A DNA stretch of 64,000 nt from NCBI RefSeq assembly GCF_002812955.1, contig NZ_PFXK01000002.1:62001-126000 (forward strand), written 5' to 3'. Position numbers and translations under genes: made by a program. The first letter of the stretch is position 1; each line of letters opens with the position of its first letter. The DNA is from Vibrio sp. HA2012 (GTDB lineage: Bacteria > Pseudomonadota > Gammaproteobacteria > Enterobacterales > Vibrionaceae). Shown piece after piece: positions 7,512 to 16,943 of the stretch. The notes beneath the pieces were generated by a model. It was not told the DNA's origin, ran no database searches, and saw nothing but the letters and a program-made list of their open reading frames with translations.

Positions 7512-9707
7512 TTAGAAATCGTAACTGGCAGATATCACGAAGGTTCTAGGGTTGCCCTGAACCAGATAACCTGAACCGGGGTAACCACCGGCAGAAGCCC
7601 AGTAATCTTCATCGGTCACGTTTTCTATCCGTGCGCGCAGAGTCAGGTCATTCTGATCCAGTTTTATCTGGTAACGAGCCCCCAGGTCGAAGCGGGTCCA
7701 GGATGAGACTTTAAGTGTATTTGCTTGATCCGCGTATTGGGAACCTGTGTAAATGGTGCGTTGTTCCAGCGTTAAGCCTTCAGCAAACGGTGTGTCCCAT
7801 TCCAGATTAAGGTTTGCTTGTACTTCAGGTACACCAATAACGGTGTTGCCATCATAAGTACCGTCAGTTGTTTTATTCAACTCAGCGTCTGTCAGAGTAA
7901 TCCCCCCCAATACTTTTAGACGGTCAACAGGTATACCAAACATAGTCAGTTCGATACCCTGGTTGATCTGTTCAGCATCTTGGGTAAGGTTGTTGTCTCC
8001 ATCAACGAGTTTACCGGGTTTCGTCGTTCTAAACAGGCTGATACTACCACCATAAAAGCTGTTATCGTATTTGGCACCAAGTTCTACTTGTTTCGATACA
8101 TAAGGTTCGAGTACCTCTCCGTCATTGGCGTAGGTGCTACCATCTGCGTTTACAGTTTCACCTGGAGTTAATGCTTCTGCGTAGTTAGTGTACAGCGAGA
8201 TGTTGTCTGTGGCCTTATAAACAATTCCTGCAAATGGACTGATTGCGGAATCATCATATTGGACATCCATAACACCATCATAGTTGGTAGAGCTTTGTTG
8301 CTCGATAGTTTGATAACGAGCACCTAGTGTGATGAGCAATTGCTCATCCAGTAACGCTAAGGTATCTGCCAGCGATATACCCGATAGTTCGTTTTTTAGT
8401 TGTTCTTTTGGATCATCCATATTCCCACGAGACCAATTGTATCCTGGGTTAGCACTGGTTTCAGGGGAATACAGATTACTTGATATAGATAAATTCTCAC
8501 CTCCCCAGCCACTTGCATCGTAGCCCATGGCATAAGCTTGTTTTGCAGTCAATGTGTAATATGAGCCGGATACTACGGCTGTATGCTCTACGGAACCGGT
8601 AGTAAATTCGTGGCGGATACCTGCATCACTGGAAAATATAGTGTCTTCACGAACATTTTCATAAGGAGACACAGTTAAGTTACCATCCGCATCACTACTT
8701 AATGAGGCGAACAGGTTGTGTTCTTTACCTTTTCTCCCGCCAATTGCCAGCCATCCAGAGGTATTATTAGTGAAATCATATTCGCCACGAATGACACCAA
8801 ACAGTTGTTTGTCGTCAGTGTAAGTCCAATCCTGAGAATAGTTTGATGAAGCGTCTGGTGCAGAGGGAACGGATGTAGCACTAAGTGACACACTTTCCCG
8901 GGGCGAATCCACATGGTGATCCTGATAACCCACATCAGCAGAGAAACGGAAGCGTTCGCCATCATGGTCAAAACCGACAGAGATAACACCCAATTCGCGA
9001 TCCTGATCTTCTACCGAGGTTTCACCGTTACGGCCGATCAGGTTAACCCGGATACCATTTTCCTGATTATCACCAAAGCGGCGACCGAAATCTAATGCAC
9101 CGTAGGCTTGTCCGCCTGTTTCAGTGCCGACCGTGACACGAGTCAGTGGCTCAGAACCTGCGCGTTTAGGGACGACATTAACGGAGCCCCCAATCGCACT
9201 TTCTCCGGTGGCTGCACCGTTTAGAACGGTGTTCGCACCACGGAACACTTCCACCCGCTCCAGCATTTCTGCTGCAACATATTGACGGGGAAGAATACCG
9301 TATACGCCGTTTACCAGCATATCATCGGAAAATACGGGTAGACCACGGATCATGTAGATTTCCTGAAGGTTCCCGTATCCTCTGGTCGTACGTACTGTTG
9401 GATCATTTTGCAGCACATCCGCCACACTGTGCGCTTGCTGGTTGCTGATCAGCTCTGAGGTGTAGTTAGTGCTGGAAAATGGTGTGTCCATGGTATCCAT
9501 ATTACCCAGCATACCGGCACGGCCAGTAGTGGCAACCTGACCACCTTCATATTCATCACCCAGCTCTACTTGAGAACCGTTGACGGTGATCACTTCCATA
9601 TTGTCTGTTGTTGATGTTTCTTCTTGAGCCACAGTTGGCAGTGATGCTCCTGCGATTAATGCGGCAAGCACACAAAGTCTTATCTTTGAATGGTGAAACG
9701 GCAGCAT
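7512..9707 (-). CDS. TonB-dependent siderophore receptor (probable hydroxamate receptor)
   Basis: 731-residue outer-membrane receptor. It has a signal peptide (to about residue 27, LIAGASLPTVAQ), a TonB-box-like MEVITVNGS, and a plug domain at about 70-180 (PTVRTTRGYGNLQEIYMIRGLP, then ERVEVFRGANTVLNG and ESAIGGSVNVVPKRA). A long 22-strand barrel follows, ending in the aromatic-terminated strand FVISASYDF. The plug matches the TonB siderophore receptor group. It lies in the same direction as fhuCDB, 232 bp downstream, with its own Fur-box-like site. A ferric hydroxamate such as ferrichrome, desferrioxamine or aerobactin is the likely ligand given the fused FhuB, but the exact siderophore cannot be read. 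Confidence 0.88.
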   Translation of the reverse strand: MLPFHHSKIRLCVLAALIAGASLPTVAQEETSTTDNMEVITVNGSQVELGDEYEGGQVATTGRAGMLGNMDTMDTPFSSTNYTSELISNQQAHSVADVLQNDPTVRTTRGYGNLQEIYMIRGLPVFSDDMLVNGVYGILPRQYVAAEMLERVEVFRGANTVLNGAATGESAIGGSVNVVPKRAGSEPLTRVTVGTETGGQAYGALDFGRRFGDNQENGIRVNLIGRNGETSVEDQDRELGVISVGFDHDGERFRFSADVGYQDHHVDSPRESVSLSATSVPSAPDASSNYSQDWTYTDDKQLFGVIRGEYDFTNNTSGWLAIGGRKGKEHNLFASLSSDADGNLTVSPYENVREDTIFSSDAGIRHEFTTGSVEHTAVVSGSYYTLTAKQAYAMGYDASGWGGENLSISSNLYSPETSANPGYNWSRGNMDDPKEQLKNELSGISLADTLALLDEQLLITLGARYQTIEQQSSTNYDGVMDVQYDDSAISPFAGIVYKATDNISLYTNYAEALTPGETVNADGSTYANDGEVLEPYVSKQVELGAKYDNSFYGGSISLFRTTKPGKLVDGDNNLTQDAEQINQGIELTMFGIPVDRLKVLGGITLTDAELNKTTDGTYDGNTVIGVPEVQANLNLEWDTPFAEGLTLEQRTIYTGSQYADQANTLKVSSWTRFDLGARYQIKLDQNDLTLRARIENVTDEDYWASAGGYPGSGYLVQGNPRTFVISASYDF

Positions 9708-9727
9708 AAAAACCCCTAAGTAGAAAT

Positions 9728-9746
9728 AAAAATAATTATCATTGGT
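9728..9746. promoter_or_regulatory. Fur box upstream of the TonB receptor
   Basis: Around 9731-9743 the sequence AATAATTATCATT matches the core of the 19-bp Fur consensus, read in either direction. A second AATGATAAAAAT lies about 30 bp further on. It sits 21-40 bp before the receptor start, where iron-loaded Fur would block transcription. Identification is by eye. Confidence 0.65.
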
Positions 9747-9877
9747 ATTGTTGTGTGGATTTTAATGATAAAAATAGAAATAAGGAAGGGGTTTGTGTGA
9801 TGACTGTCAATAAATTAAAAATTATTCCCGAAACAATGGTGTGATGTGTGTCTCAATTTTCTTATCAGGGAATATGT

Positions 9878-9900
9878 ATCAGGGAGGACTTCCCCCTGAT
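9878..9900 (-). terminator. Hairpin after fhuB
   Basis: ATCAGGG and CCCTGAT form a 7-bp stem flanking nine bases in the gap between fhuB and the receptor gene. There is little T-rich sequence, so it may only attenuate read-through from fhuCDB into the receptor gene. Confidence 0.4.
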
Positions 9901-9939
9901 GAGGTTGGTTCATATGCCTTACCGAGGGGGAGATAACTG

Positions 9940-11910
9940 CTATTTTTTGCAACGCTGCAAAGTGAGCAATGCCAGGAAATATAAGGCTCCGACAATGGCG
10001 ACCAGTGTTCCCGCTGCTATCTGATGGGGGTAGAGGATGACCTGTCCCAACCAGTCAGACCAAAGTAGTGCTGTACTACCAATCAGAGCCGAAAGCAGTA
10101 ATTGCTTTTTCACGGTTTGTGCGCCAAGCATCATAGCCATATGTGGAGCAACTAGGCCGACAAAAGAAACCGGCCCCAGTGTTGCTGTGACTACAGCACA
10201 TAAGAGTGCAACAATGGAAAGCAGTACCAGTGAAGAGATCTGCGGATTCACACCGCGTGCTGTTGCGAAACTGCGACTGATCGATATGAGTGTCAGCCAT
10301 CGGGACGTTCCCAAAGCTGCGATCATCAACATAGCGACAAAGCTGAAGAGCAGTAATGAGCGAGTGTGAGTCACATGGTACGTTGAACCGGCCATCCACT
10401 GCATAATTTCGTAACTGTCCTGATTACCTTTTGCCAAACAAAATTGGATCAAAGCCTGTAGCAATGCAGAAAGAGCAATACCGGACAGGATCATACCTGA
10501 TGGTGCATATTGGTTGCGGCGACCCAAAATCAATAGAAGTCCCAGAACAAGGATACTACCAGCCATTGCCGTAACCCAGTGGGTAGCGGCCAGTGATTGC
10601 CCGAGAAACAGCGTGGCGAATACCAGAGCAAAGGTTGCACCGGAAGACACGCCTAAAATATCAGGACTGGCCAGAGGGTTATACAGCAGCCGTTGCAGTA
10701 TGACTCCGGCAACCGCCAGTCCTGCTCCAGCACTCAGTGCAGTCAGTGCCCGCGGCCAGCGCAGAGCCCACTGGTAGTCAGAAGACAGTGCAAACTGCCA
10801 TACCTGCTCGTCGGGTTGGGCGTACAAATAGAGCAGAGCAACTGTCACCAATAAAGTGAATAACAACAAAACAGAAAATAAGCTGACTTGTGAACGGCTG
10901 TCGGGTAACCGAGCTGCGATACTATCCTGAGCCTTAAGTTTTTTTCGGTTAAACCATATCAGTGCTGGCGCACCGATAGCCGCTGTCGTTACTCCGCTGG
11001 GGATCAGTTGCCCCAGCCACTGACTCAGTGTGACAGAAATGATATCGGTCACCATTAGTAATAAAGCTCCGAGCAGCAGGCTGGCATATAATTCTTCTTT
11101 TGCGGTTCTGGCTCCCAGAGCACGGGCTATATTTGGGGTCAGCAGGCCAATAAAGCCGATCAGACCGACTGCTGTAATGGCTGCTGAAACCAGCCAGATC
11201 CCGCTTACCATCAGTAACAAAAATACAGGTATAACCGGCAGACCTCGCGCTGTGGCACCTTCTTGGCCTAAACGCAGCAGTAAGAGTATTCTTGGTGCAA
11301 CAATCAACAACGGCAGAGCCACAGTAAGACGAGGTAACAGCCAGAGCACCCAGTCCCAGCCATTCTGAGCCAGATCTCCTGCTCCCCACATAAAGACATT
11401 CTGCGCGAATTGCTGATTCAGAAGAATAACGGCCGTTGCCAGTGAGCCAAACAGGATATTGATCACCATCCCGGAAATAACCAGCGGCAGGCCGGTAATG
11501 TTGTTCAGACCGGTGATCAGCAGGATGAAAATAAAAGCAATCAGCGCCCCTGCCATTGCTGCCAGTGCACTGAAATCGGGTAGTGAATCCGGCAAAAATA
11601 CGCTAAGGAGTACCAGAGCCAGCCAGGCACCAGAAGACGTTCCCAGCGTAAAAGGTGAAGTCAGGTGGTTTTGGGTCAGTTGCTGCATCAGGCTGCCGAC
11701 GAATCCCAAGGTAGCACCGACCAGCAGAGTCATAATGACTCGTGGTAACTGGGCATAGACAAAGTTAAAATCCGCGAATGATTCTGCTTTAACCGGAGTA
11801 AAAGCCAGGGCAAACTGATGCTGCCAGCTTAATACCTGATCAATCTGCAGGCTCAGAATAGCAGCAGATACCAGCAGAAGAGCAGGGAAGAGAAAATGTT
11901 TTGCTGTCAT
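9940..11910 (-). CDS. fhuB: Fe3+-hydroxamate ABC transporter permease FhuB (two fused permease domains)
   Basis: 656-residue inner-membrane permease with two tandem FecCD-type domains (about residues 1-330 and 340-656), the arrangement characteristic of FhuB rather than of the usual two-subunit siderophore permeases. Both halves show the repeated cytoplasmic coupling loop with GLIGFIGLLTPNIAR (first half) and GPVSFVGLVAPHMA (second half). Domain starts share PRVIMTLLVGATLGFVGS and PRALTALSAGAGLAVAG. It overlaps fhuD by 4 bp (ATGA). It imports ferric hydroxamates handed over by FhuD, using ATP hydrolysed by FhuC. Confidence 0.95.
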   Translation of the reverse strand: MTAKHFLFPALLLVSAAILSLQIDQVLSWQHQFALAFTPVKAESFADFNFVYAQLPRVIMTLLVGATLGFVGSLMQQLTQNHLTSPFTLGTSSGAWLALVLLSVFLPDSLPDFSALAAMAGALIAFIFILLITGLNNITGLPLVISGMVINILFGSLATAVILLNQQFAQNVFMWGAGDLAQNGWDWVLWLLPRLTVALPLLIVAPRILLLLRLGQEGATARGLPVIPVFLLLMVSGIWLVSAAITAVGLIGFIGLLTPNIARALGARTAKEELYASLLLGALLLMVTDIISVTLSQWLGQLIPSGVTTAAIGAPALIWFNRKKLKAQDSIAARLPDSRSQVSLFSVLLLFTLLVTVALLYLYAQPDEQVWQFALSSDYQWALRWPRALTALSAGAGLAVAGVILQRLLYNPLASPDILGVSSGATFALVFATLFLGQSLAATHWVTAMAGSILVLGLLLILGRRNQYAPSGMILSGIALSALLQALIQFCLAKGNQDSYEIMQWMAGSTYHVTHTRSLLLFSFVAMLMIAALGTSRWLTLISISRSFATARGVNPQISSLVLLSIVALLCAVVTATLGPVSFVGLVAPHMAMMLGAQTVKKQLLLSALIGSTALLWSDWLGQVILYPHQIAAGTLVAIVGALYFLALLTLQRCKK

Positions 11911-12833
11911 GAGCCCGATCCAAGTTCAAGCAGGCTTTCAGTTATAGCTTCAGCGGTGTAAAGCAGAGACATAGCGCCACCATAGCTCCAGACCGAGCGT
12001 ACGGAATGTATGTGCCCTGAACGGACGAAAGGCATTGCTTGCCACAAAATGGATTTTTGCAGGATTTTTTCTTCAGCAAAGGGAAGTATGTAGAGCACAT
12101 AGCCGTCATTAATATGCTGCAAATCAGCAATGGGTTTTTGGATAATTCCCCATTTTTCAGCAGGTAATGGCATCGCTGTTTTCAGCCCAAGTTGATCCAG
12201 AACATAGTGCACCGTTGAGTTATCGGTATAGATAAATGTAGACGTGGTATTGGCAAAGCGCATGGTGACAACTTCTGGTAATTGACCAGCAAAAGCCGTG
12301 TGAAGTTTCACGCTTAGCTGCTGGAATTTTTCCCGCATAGTGGTCAGTTTCTGCTCTGCATACTCTGTTTTGTTGAACACTTCAGCCAGTTGCCTGAATT
12401 GTTTTATAGCAATATCGGCATGTTGCACATTAGCCGAGAAATTCGTGTAAACCAGTACTGGTGCGATTTTTTCCAGTTGTGGCAGTATCTCTTTCTGCCT
12501 GAGTGTGGCGATAATAATATCCGGTTTAAGAGACGCAATCTTCTCCAGATTAGGCTCACTTCTGGTGCCGACATTCTCGGTAACCGGCGGAATGGCTGGT
12601 TGGACAACCCATTCGGCATAGCTTTCCAATTCTGTTGCACCGACAGGGATTATATCCAGTTCAATGACCTGTTCCAGAACATCCCAGTCCAGAACGACAG
12701 GCCGTACCGGTGTTTTCTGCAGGGTATGTGTACCACGGCTATCGGTGACGGTTGCAGCCTGAGTGGTAGAAATAGTCATCAGTCCCCAAAGTATAAACAG
12801 CCCATATTGACAGTAAATCTGCATCATCCGCAT
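11907..12833 (-). CDS. fhuD: Fe3+-hydroxamate periplasmic binding protein FhuD
   Basis: 308 residues with an N-terminal signal segment (YGLFILWGLMTISTTQA), then a class III binding-protein fold: VVLDWDVLEQVIELDIIPVGA, LEKIASLKPDIIIATLR and the long connecting helix that marks siderophore receptors. Length is normal. It overlaps fhuC by 10 bp and fhuB by 4 bp, so the three are translationally coupled. It carries ferric siderophore from the TonB receptor to FhuB. The alternative that it binds a catechol siderophore is less likely with a fused FhuB partner. Confidence 0.9.
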   Translation of the reverse strand: MRMMQIYCQYGLFILWGLMTISTTQAATVTDSRGTHTLQKTPVRPVVLDWDVLEQVIELDIIPVGATELESYAEWVVQPAIPPVTENVGTRSEPNLEKIASLKPDIIIATLRQKEILPQLEKIAPVLVYTNFSANVQHADIAIKQFRQLAEVFNKTEYAEQKLTTMREKFQQLSVKLHTAFAGQLPEVVTMRFANTTSTFIYTDNSTVHYVLDQLGLKTAMPLPAEKWGIIQKPIADLQHINDGYVLYILPFAEEKILQKSILWQAMPFVRSGHIHSVRSVWSYGGAMSLLYTAEAITESLLELGSGS

Positions 12834-13612
12834 ACAATTGCTACCTTATTATTTCCTGAATATGTTTTTTCCAGTTGAGGATGATCAATCAGTTGGATCG
12901 GTGTGTGGTATAGCCCGCTAAGAAGTTGTTCGTCTGCCAGTTGATCTGCTGAGCCGTTAAAGACAATCTGACCCTGTTTCAGAGCGATAATCCGCGTGGC
13001 ATAACGCAGTGCCAGATTGAGATCGTGCAGGATCACTATGATGCCACGATTGTGGTGTTGATGCAGATCGGCCAGCAGCTCCATTAACTGATACTGATGG
13101 TGAATATCCAGTGCAGAGGTTGGTTCATCCAGGATCAGTACCGGGGATTGCTGTGCCAACAACATGGCAACCCAAGCGCGTTGTCGTTCACCACCGGATA
13201 ATTCATCGGCAAAGGTATTGGCAAAGCACTGAATGCCGGTTTTTTCCATAGATTGGTCGATAATTGCTTCGTCATCGCTTCGCCAGCGTCCCAGAGCACC
13301 ACGCCATGGGAAGCGGCCTAAACGTACCAATTCTCTGACGGTAAGACCTGAACTGGCCGGCAGTTTCTGTGGCAGAAAAGCGATGGATCTGGCTAATTCT
13401 CTTGCATTGAGTGTCTGTAATTTTTTATCGTGGAATAATATATTTCCGTGATCCGGAACGGCTTGTCCGGACAGCAGACTGACCAGTGTGGACTTTCCGG
13501 AACCATTATGTCCCAGAACAACGGTGAGGTCAGAGGTGGGTATGGACAACTGGCTGACGGAAAGGATTTGTCGCCCTCCGCGAACCATTTGTACGTCATT
13601 CAGTGTAAACAT
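12824..13612 (-). CDS. fhuC: Fe3+-hydroxamate ABC transporter ATPase FhuC
   Basis: 262-residue cytoplasmic ATPase. Walker A is GHNGSGKSTL, the ABC signature is ELSGGERQRAW, Walker B is [13 protein letters not shown], followed by a switch histidine in IVILHDLNLALRY. It is the first gene of fhuCDB, transcribed leftwards from a short divergent promoter region that carries a Fur-box-like palindrome. The tail shares 10 bp with the start of fhuD. It powers uptake through FhuB. Confidence 0.93.
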   Translation of the reverse strand: MFTLNDVQMVRGGRQILSVSQLSIPTSDLTVVLGHNGSGKSTLVSLLSGQAVPDHGNILFHDKKLQTLNARELARSIAFLPQKLPASSGLTVRELVRLGRFPWRGALGRWRSDDEAIIDQSMEKTGIQCFANTFADELSGGERQRAWVAMLLAQQSPVLILDEPTSALDIHHQYQLMELLADLHQHHNRGIIVILHDLNLALRYATRIIALKQGQIVFNGSADQLADEQLLSGLYHTPIQLIDHPQLEKTYSGNNKVAIVCG

Positions 13613-13729
13613 AGCATCTTACTTTTACGGCAATAAACAGTACTTGTATCAGCCTCTGTCTTAATATGTCAGAGAAAGTTACAGGTACAGACAAGCGATA
13701 AAATAGCATTTATCAACTATCAATGGTAT

Positions 13730-13744
13730 TGAAAATAGTTTTCA
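13730..13744. promoter_or_regulatory. Fur box in the fhuC / ABC exporter divergent promoter
   Basis: TGAAAATAGTTTTCA fits the 7-1-7 inverted-repeat form of a Fur site with one mismatched pair. It is central to the 237-bp gap and so could repress both fhuCDB and the exporter. By-eye call. Confidence 0.6.
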
Positions 13745-13849
13745 TTGTATTTAGTATTTGCCGGTATTTTACTGATAATTTGAACAATGAAAAGTCGTTC
13801 AGATCAATAAACTTCCTTTTCTCTTGTTGCTAACTTAGGCCTGTTCTCC

Positions 13850-15673
13850 ATGTTTCAGTGGTTTGAAAAACTTACTCAGGCGTTCCCGAAAAATGATCCG
13901 GAAACGCCGCCAAATCGTTTATTTGCATTTTGTCGCTATTACACTCAAGGTTTTGAGAAACCGTTACTTCTTCTTTCTGTTCTGAGTGCTTGTGTCGCGG
14001 TTACGGAGGTGACTCTGGTTCGTTATATGGGTGAGCTGGTGGATATTCTCAGCAGCCAGAGCAGGGAACATTTCTGGCAGCAGCAGGGAGGACGAATGAT
14101 TTCTATGGCCTTATTGGTTCTGGTGGTGATGCCTGTGCTGGCATTTTTTCATTCGATGATCATGCATCAATCTATCCTGGGTAATTACCCAATGTCAGTA
14201 CGCTGGCAGACACATCGTTATTTGCTCAAGCAGAGTATCGGTTTTTTCCAGCGTGATTTTTCGGGAAGAGTGGCTACTAAAGTGATGCAAAATGCCAATG
14301 CTATCAGAGAAACAGTAATGAAAATGATGGATATCATGATCTATATTGCTGTGTATTTTGTTTCTGTGTTGTTTATGCTGGCAGAAGCGGATCGGCTCCT
14401 GGTGCTGCCGGTGCTAGTTTGGCTGATTATCTACATGGCTATTCAGCTCTATTTTGTTCCTTTGCTGAAGAAAAATGCGACAGAGTTAGCAGATGCACAG
14501 TCGAATATGACTGGACGTATTGTTGATAGCTATACCAACATTATGACGGTGAAGCTGTTCTCTCATGCTCAGCGCGAAACAGATTATGCTGAAACGGGTA
14601 TGAAGAGTTTTCTACAGGCAACGTACCGGCAGATGCGCACAATTACCCGATTGTTGTTTAGCCTGGATATCCTGAATTATGTATTGTTGTTCTCAACGGC
14701 GACTCTGGCTATTTTTCTCTGGCTGGATGAGCTGGTGAGTGTTGGTGTTATTGCTGTGGGGATCACCATTTCACTGCGTTTGCAGGGGATGTCTAAGTGG
14801 ATTATGTGGGAGATCCGGGCATTATTTGAGAATATCGGTACGGTTATCGATAGTATGAATACTATTGCAAATGATGTGGAAATCAAAGATCGGACTGATG
14901 CGAAGCCTCTGAAAGTTGTGCAAGGTGAGATCTGTTTTTCTGCTGTCAGTTTCCGATATGACAATACTGAAGCGGTATTTGATAACCTGAATCTGCATAT
15001 CCGGCCGGGGGAAAAAGTGGGTGTCGTCGGGCGCTCCGGGGCAGGAAAATCCACGTTGGTTAATTTGCTACTGCGTTTTCACGATATCGATTCGGGAAAT
15101 ATTACCATCGACGGGCAGGATATTTCTCAGGTAACTCAAGAATCACTACGTCATCAGATAGGAATGGTGACTCAGGATACTTCTCTGCTGCATCGTAGTG
15201 TGCGTGATAATGTTATGTATGGTAAACCGGATGCAGATGAGCAACAATTGTCACAGGCTTGTGAACAGGCGCATGTCAGTGAGTTTATCGACACGCTGCA
15301 GGACGGTGAGGGCAGAACCGGACTGGATGTGCAGGTGGGTGAACGTGGTGTTAAGCTGTCTGGCGGTCAGCGGCAACGTATAGCGATTGCTCGGGTATTA
15401 CTGAAAGATGCTCCGGTTCTTATTCTGGATGAAGCGACGTCAGCACTGGATTCGGATGCAGAATCTGCTATTCAGGAAAATCTGCAGACTTTGATGCAGG
15501 ATAAAACGGTGATTGCTATCGCGCACCGCTTATCAACGATATATTCAATGGATCGTTTGATAGTTATGGATGGTGGGAATATTGCGGAGCAAGGCACCCA
15601 TCAGGAACTGCTGCAAACCGGAGGGATTTATGCCCAACTTTGGGCAAGGCAGACAGGGGGCTTTATCGGCTAA
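13850..15673 (+). CDS. ABC exporter, fused membrane and ATPase domains (possible siderophore or drug exporter)
   Basis: 607-residue half-transporter. The N-terminal six-helix type I exporter domain (about residues 35-335) is followed by an ATPase domain (about 365-600) with Walker A GRSGAGKSTL, Q-loop GMVTQDTSLLHRSVRDN, signature KLSGGQRQRIA, Walker B PVLILDEATSALD and switch histidine AHRLSTI. It functions as a dimer. It is divergent from fhuCDB across a shared Fur-box-like palindrome, which suggests an iron-linked role such as export of a siderophore or of its degraded form. No siderophore synthesis genes are visible nearby, so general multidrug or lipid export remains possible. Confidence 0.85.
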   Translation: MFQWFEKLTQAFPKNDPETPPNRLFAFCRYYTQGFEKPLLLLSVLSACVAVTEVTLVRYMGELVDILSSQSREHFWQQQGGRMISMALLVLVVMPVLAFFHSMIMHQSILGNYPMSVRWQTHRYLLKQSIGFFQRDFSGRVATKVMQNANAIRETVMKMMDIMIYIAVYFVSVLFMLAEADRLLVLPVLVWLIIYMAIQLYFVPLLKKNATELADAQSNMTGRIVDSYTNIMTVKLFSHAQRETDYAETGMKSFLQATYRQMRTITRLLFSLDILNYVLLFSTATLAIFLWLDELVSVGVIAVGITISLRLQGMSKWIMWEIRALFENIGTVIDSMNTIANDVEIKDRTDAKPLKVVQGEICFSAVSFRYDNTEAVFDNLNLHIRPGEKVGVVGRSGAGKSTLVNLLLRFHDIDSGNITIDGQDISQVTQESLRHQIGMVTQDTSLLHRSVRDNVMYGKPDADEQQLSQACEQAHVSEFIDTLQDGEGRTGLDVQVGERGVKLSGGQRQRIAIARVLLKDAPVLILDEATSALDSDAESAIQENLQTLMQDKTVIAIAHRLSTIYSMDRLIVMDGGNIAEQGTHQELLQTGGIYAQLWARQTGGFIG

Positions 15674-15697
15674 ATACGTAATGAAATACGTGTTACT

Positions 15698-16036
15698 TTA
15701 ATTACGCCATATCCAGTGGGTTGTAATTGCACCTCCTGGCCCGTAGCTGCGTTGTTTCATTTCCAGAACCGCCCAGCAGACCTTCTGTTCATGGTCTGCT
15801 ATGTAACGTATTTTATAGAATTTATAGACTCGGTCAGGGTTCGTATATTCTGAGCTGAAAGGGCAATCTTTCCGGTCTGTCAGGTCTATATTGAGTGTGT
15901 TCCCACCGATAGACCTGATATATTTTTTAATGGTATCAATCCGCTCTTGTTTAACCTGAGCAGACATTCGCATGCATATCCATACAGATACCCCTCCGGC
16001 GATAAATGTTAGTAGGAATGCAAATTGCAGAGTCAC
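15698..16036 (-). CDS. Small membrane-anchored protein of unknown function, GTG start
   Basis: 112 residues from the GTG at 16036, chosen because a strong AAAGGAGG lies five bases before it; the frame is open further upstream but without a ribosome site. One N-terminal helix (FAFLLTFIAGGVSVWICM) anchors a soluble part with mixed charges (KQERIDTIKKYIRSIGG, then VYKFYKIRYIADHEQKVCWAV). No family recognised. It converges with the ABC exporter and is divergent from cutC. Confidence 0.65.
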   Translation of the reverse strand: MTLQFAFLLTFIAGGVSVWICMRMSAQVKQERIDTIKKYIRSIGGNTLNIDLTDRKDCPFSSEYTNPDRVYKFYKIRYIADHEQKVCWAVLEMKQRSYGPGGAITTHWIWRN

Positions 16037-16202
16037 ATCAGCCTCCTTTATGGTAACTAATATCACGACATTGGTAGCCTTACTTTTACAGTATAGGTTG
16101 TTATTGACCTGATTTATGGTGATGAGTTGGCACATGCTGTATTTATTGATAGGGGATCTCTGTATAGTAAATGTATTCCGAACAAGACAGTAAACAGGAT
16201 AA

Positions 16203-16943
16203 ATGTTGATGAAGCTTGAAGTGTGTGTGGATAACGTTGAATCAATAGTGACTGCAACGGAGTGTGGAGCAAACCGGCTTGAGCTGTGTTCAGCTCTGAG
16301 TTCTGGTGGTTTGACGCCAACCGCTGGATTAGTGATGGCAGCAAAGCGGCTTTCCGGATTACCGCTGCACTGTATGATCCGTCCACGGGCTGGAGATTTT
16401 ATCTATACGGAGCCGGAGCTACAGATCATGCTCGATGACATTAGCTGTCTGAGTAAACTTGGTGTGCAGGGTTTTGTCTTTGGTACGTTGACTTCTCGAG
16501 GTGAAGTTAATATTGAACAACTGATAAGGTTATGTGAAGCGGCGGCTGGGCATCATATCACTTTCCATCGTGCATTTGATTATACCCAAGATCCTGATCA
16601 GGCATTGGAACTCATTGTCAGTGCAGGATGCGATACTCTGCTGACTTCCGGCTTAAAAGCCAGTGCCTTGGAAGGATTACAGACCCTTATCCGTTTACAA
16701 AACCGGGCCGGTGAACGTTTGACGATTATGCCGGGAGCCGGAATCACCGCGGAAAATATCGTGCAGTTTTTGGGGGATAATGGATTTAAATGGTTGCATA
16801 TGTCTGCTAAAAAACAGCGGCAGATTCAGGCAGAATACCTGCCTGAATTTTCTTTGGGAAGTAATCTGGAAGAGGATCTGAGTATTACCGTTACTAACGA
16901 TGGTCTGCTGAAAAAAGCGCTTAAAATAATTAGTACACCTTGA
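16203..16943 (+). CDS. cutC: Copper homeostasis protein CutC family
   Basis: 246 residues with the CutC TIM-barrel pattern: KLEVCVDNVESIVTATECGANRLELCSAL at the start, MIRPRAGDFIYTEPEL, then TFHRAFDYTQDP and the C-terminal TIMPGAGITAENI. The length is typical. Two in-frame ATGs lie at 16203 and 16209; the second gives the MKLEV start common in the family, while ACAGGATAA just before the first supports either. CutC was linked to copper tolerance in E. coli, though the molecular role is unsettled. The stop codon abuts the stop of the convergent EF-hand gene with no spacer. Confidence 0.92.
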   Translation: MLMKLEVCVDNVESIVTATECGANRLELCSALSSGGLTPTAGLVMAAKRLSGLPLHCMIRPRAGDFIYTEPELQIMLDDISCLSKLGVQGFVFGTLTSRGEVNIEQLIRLCEAAAGHHITFHRAFDYTQDPDQALELIVSAGCDTLLTSGLKASALEGLQTLIRLQNRAGERLTIMPGAGITAENIVQFLGDNGFKWLHMSAKKQRQIQAEYLPEFSLGSNLEEDLSITVTNDGLLKKALKIISTP

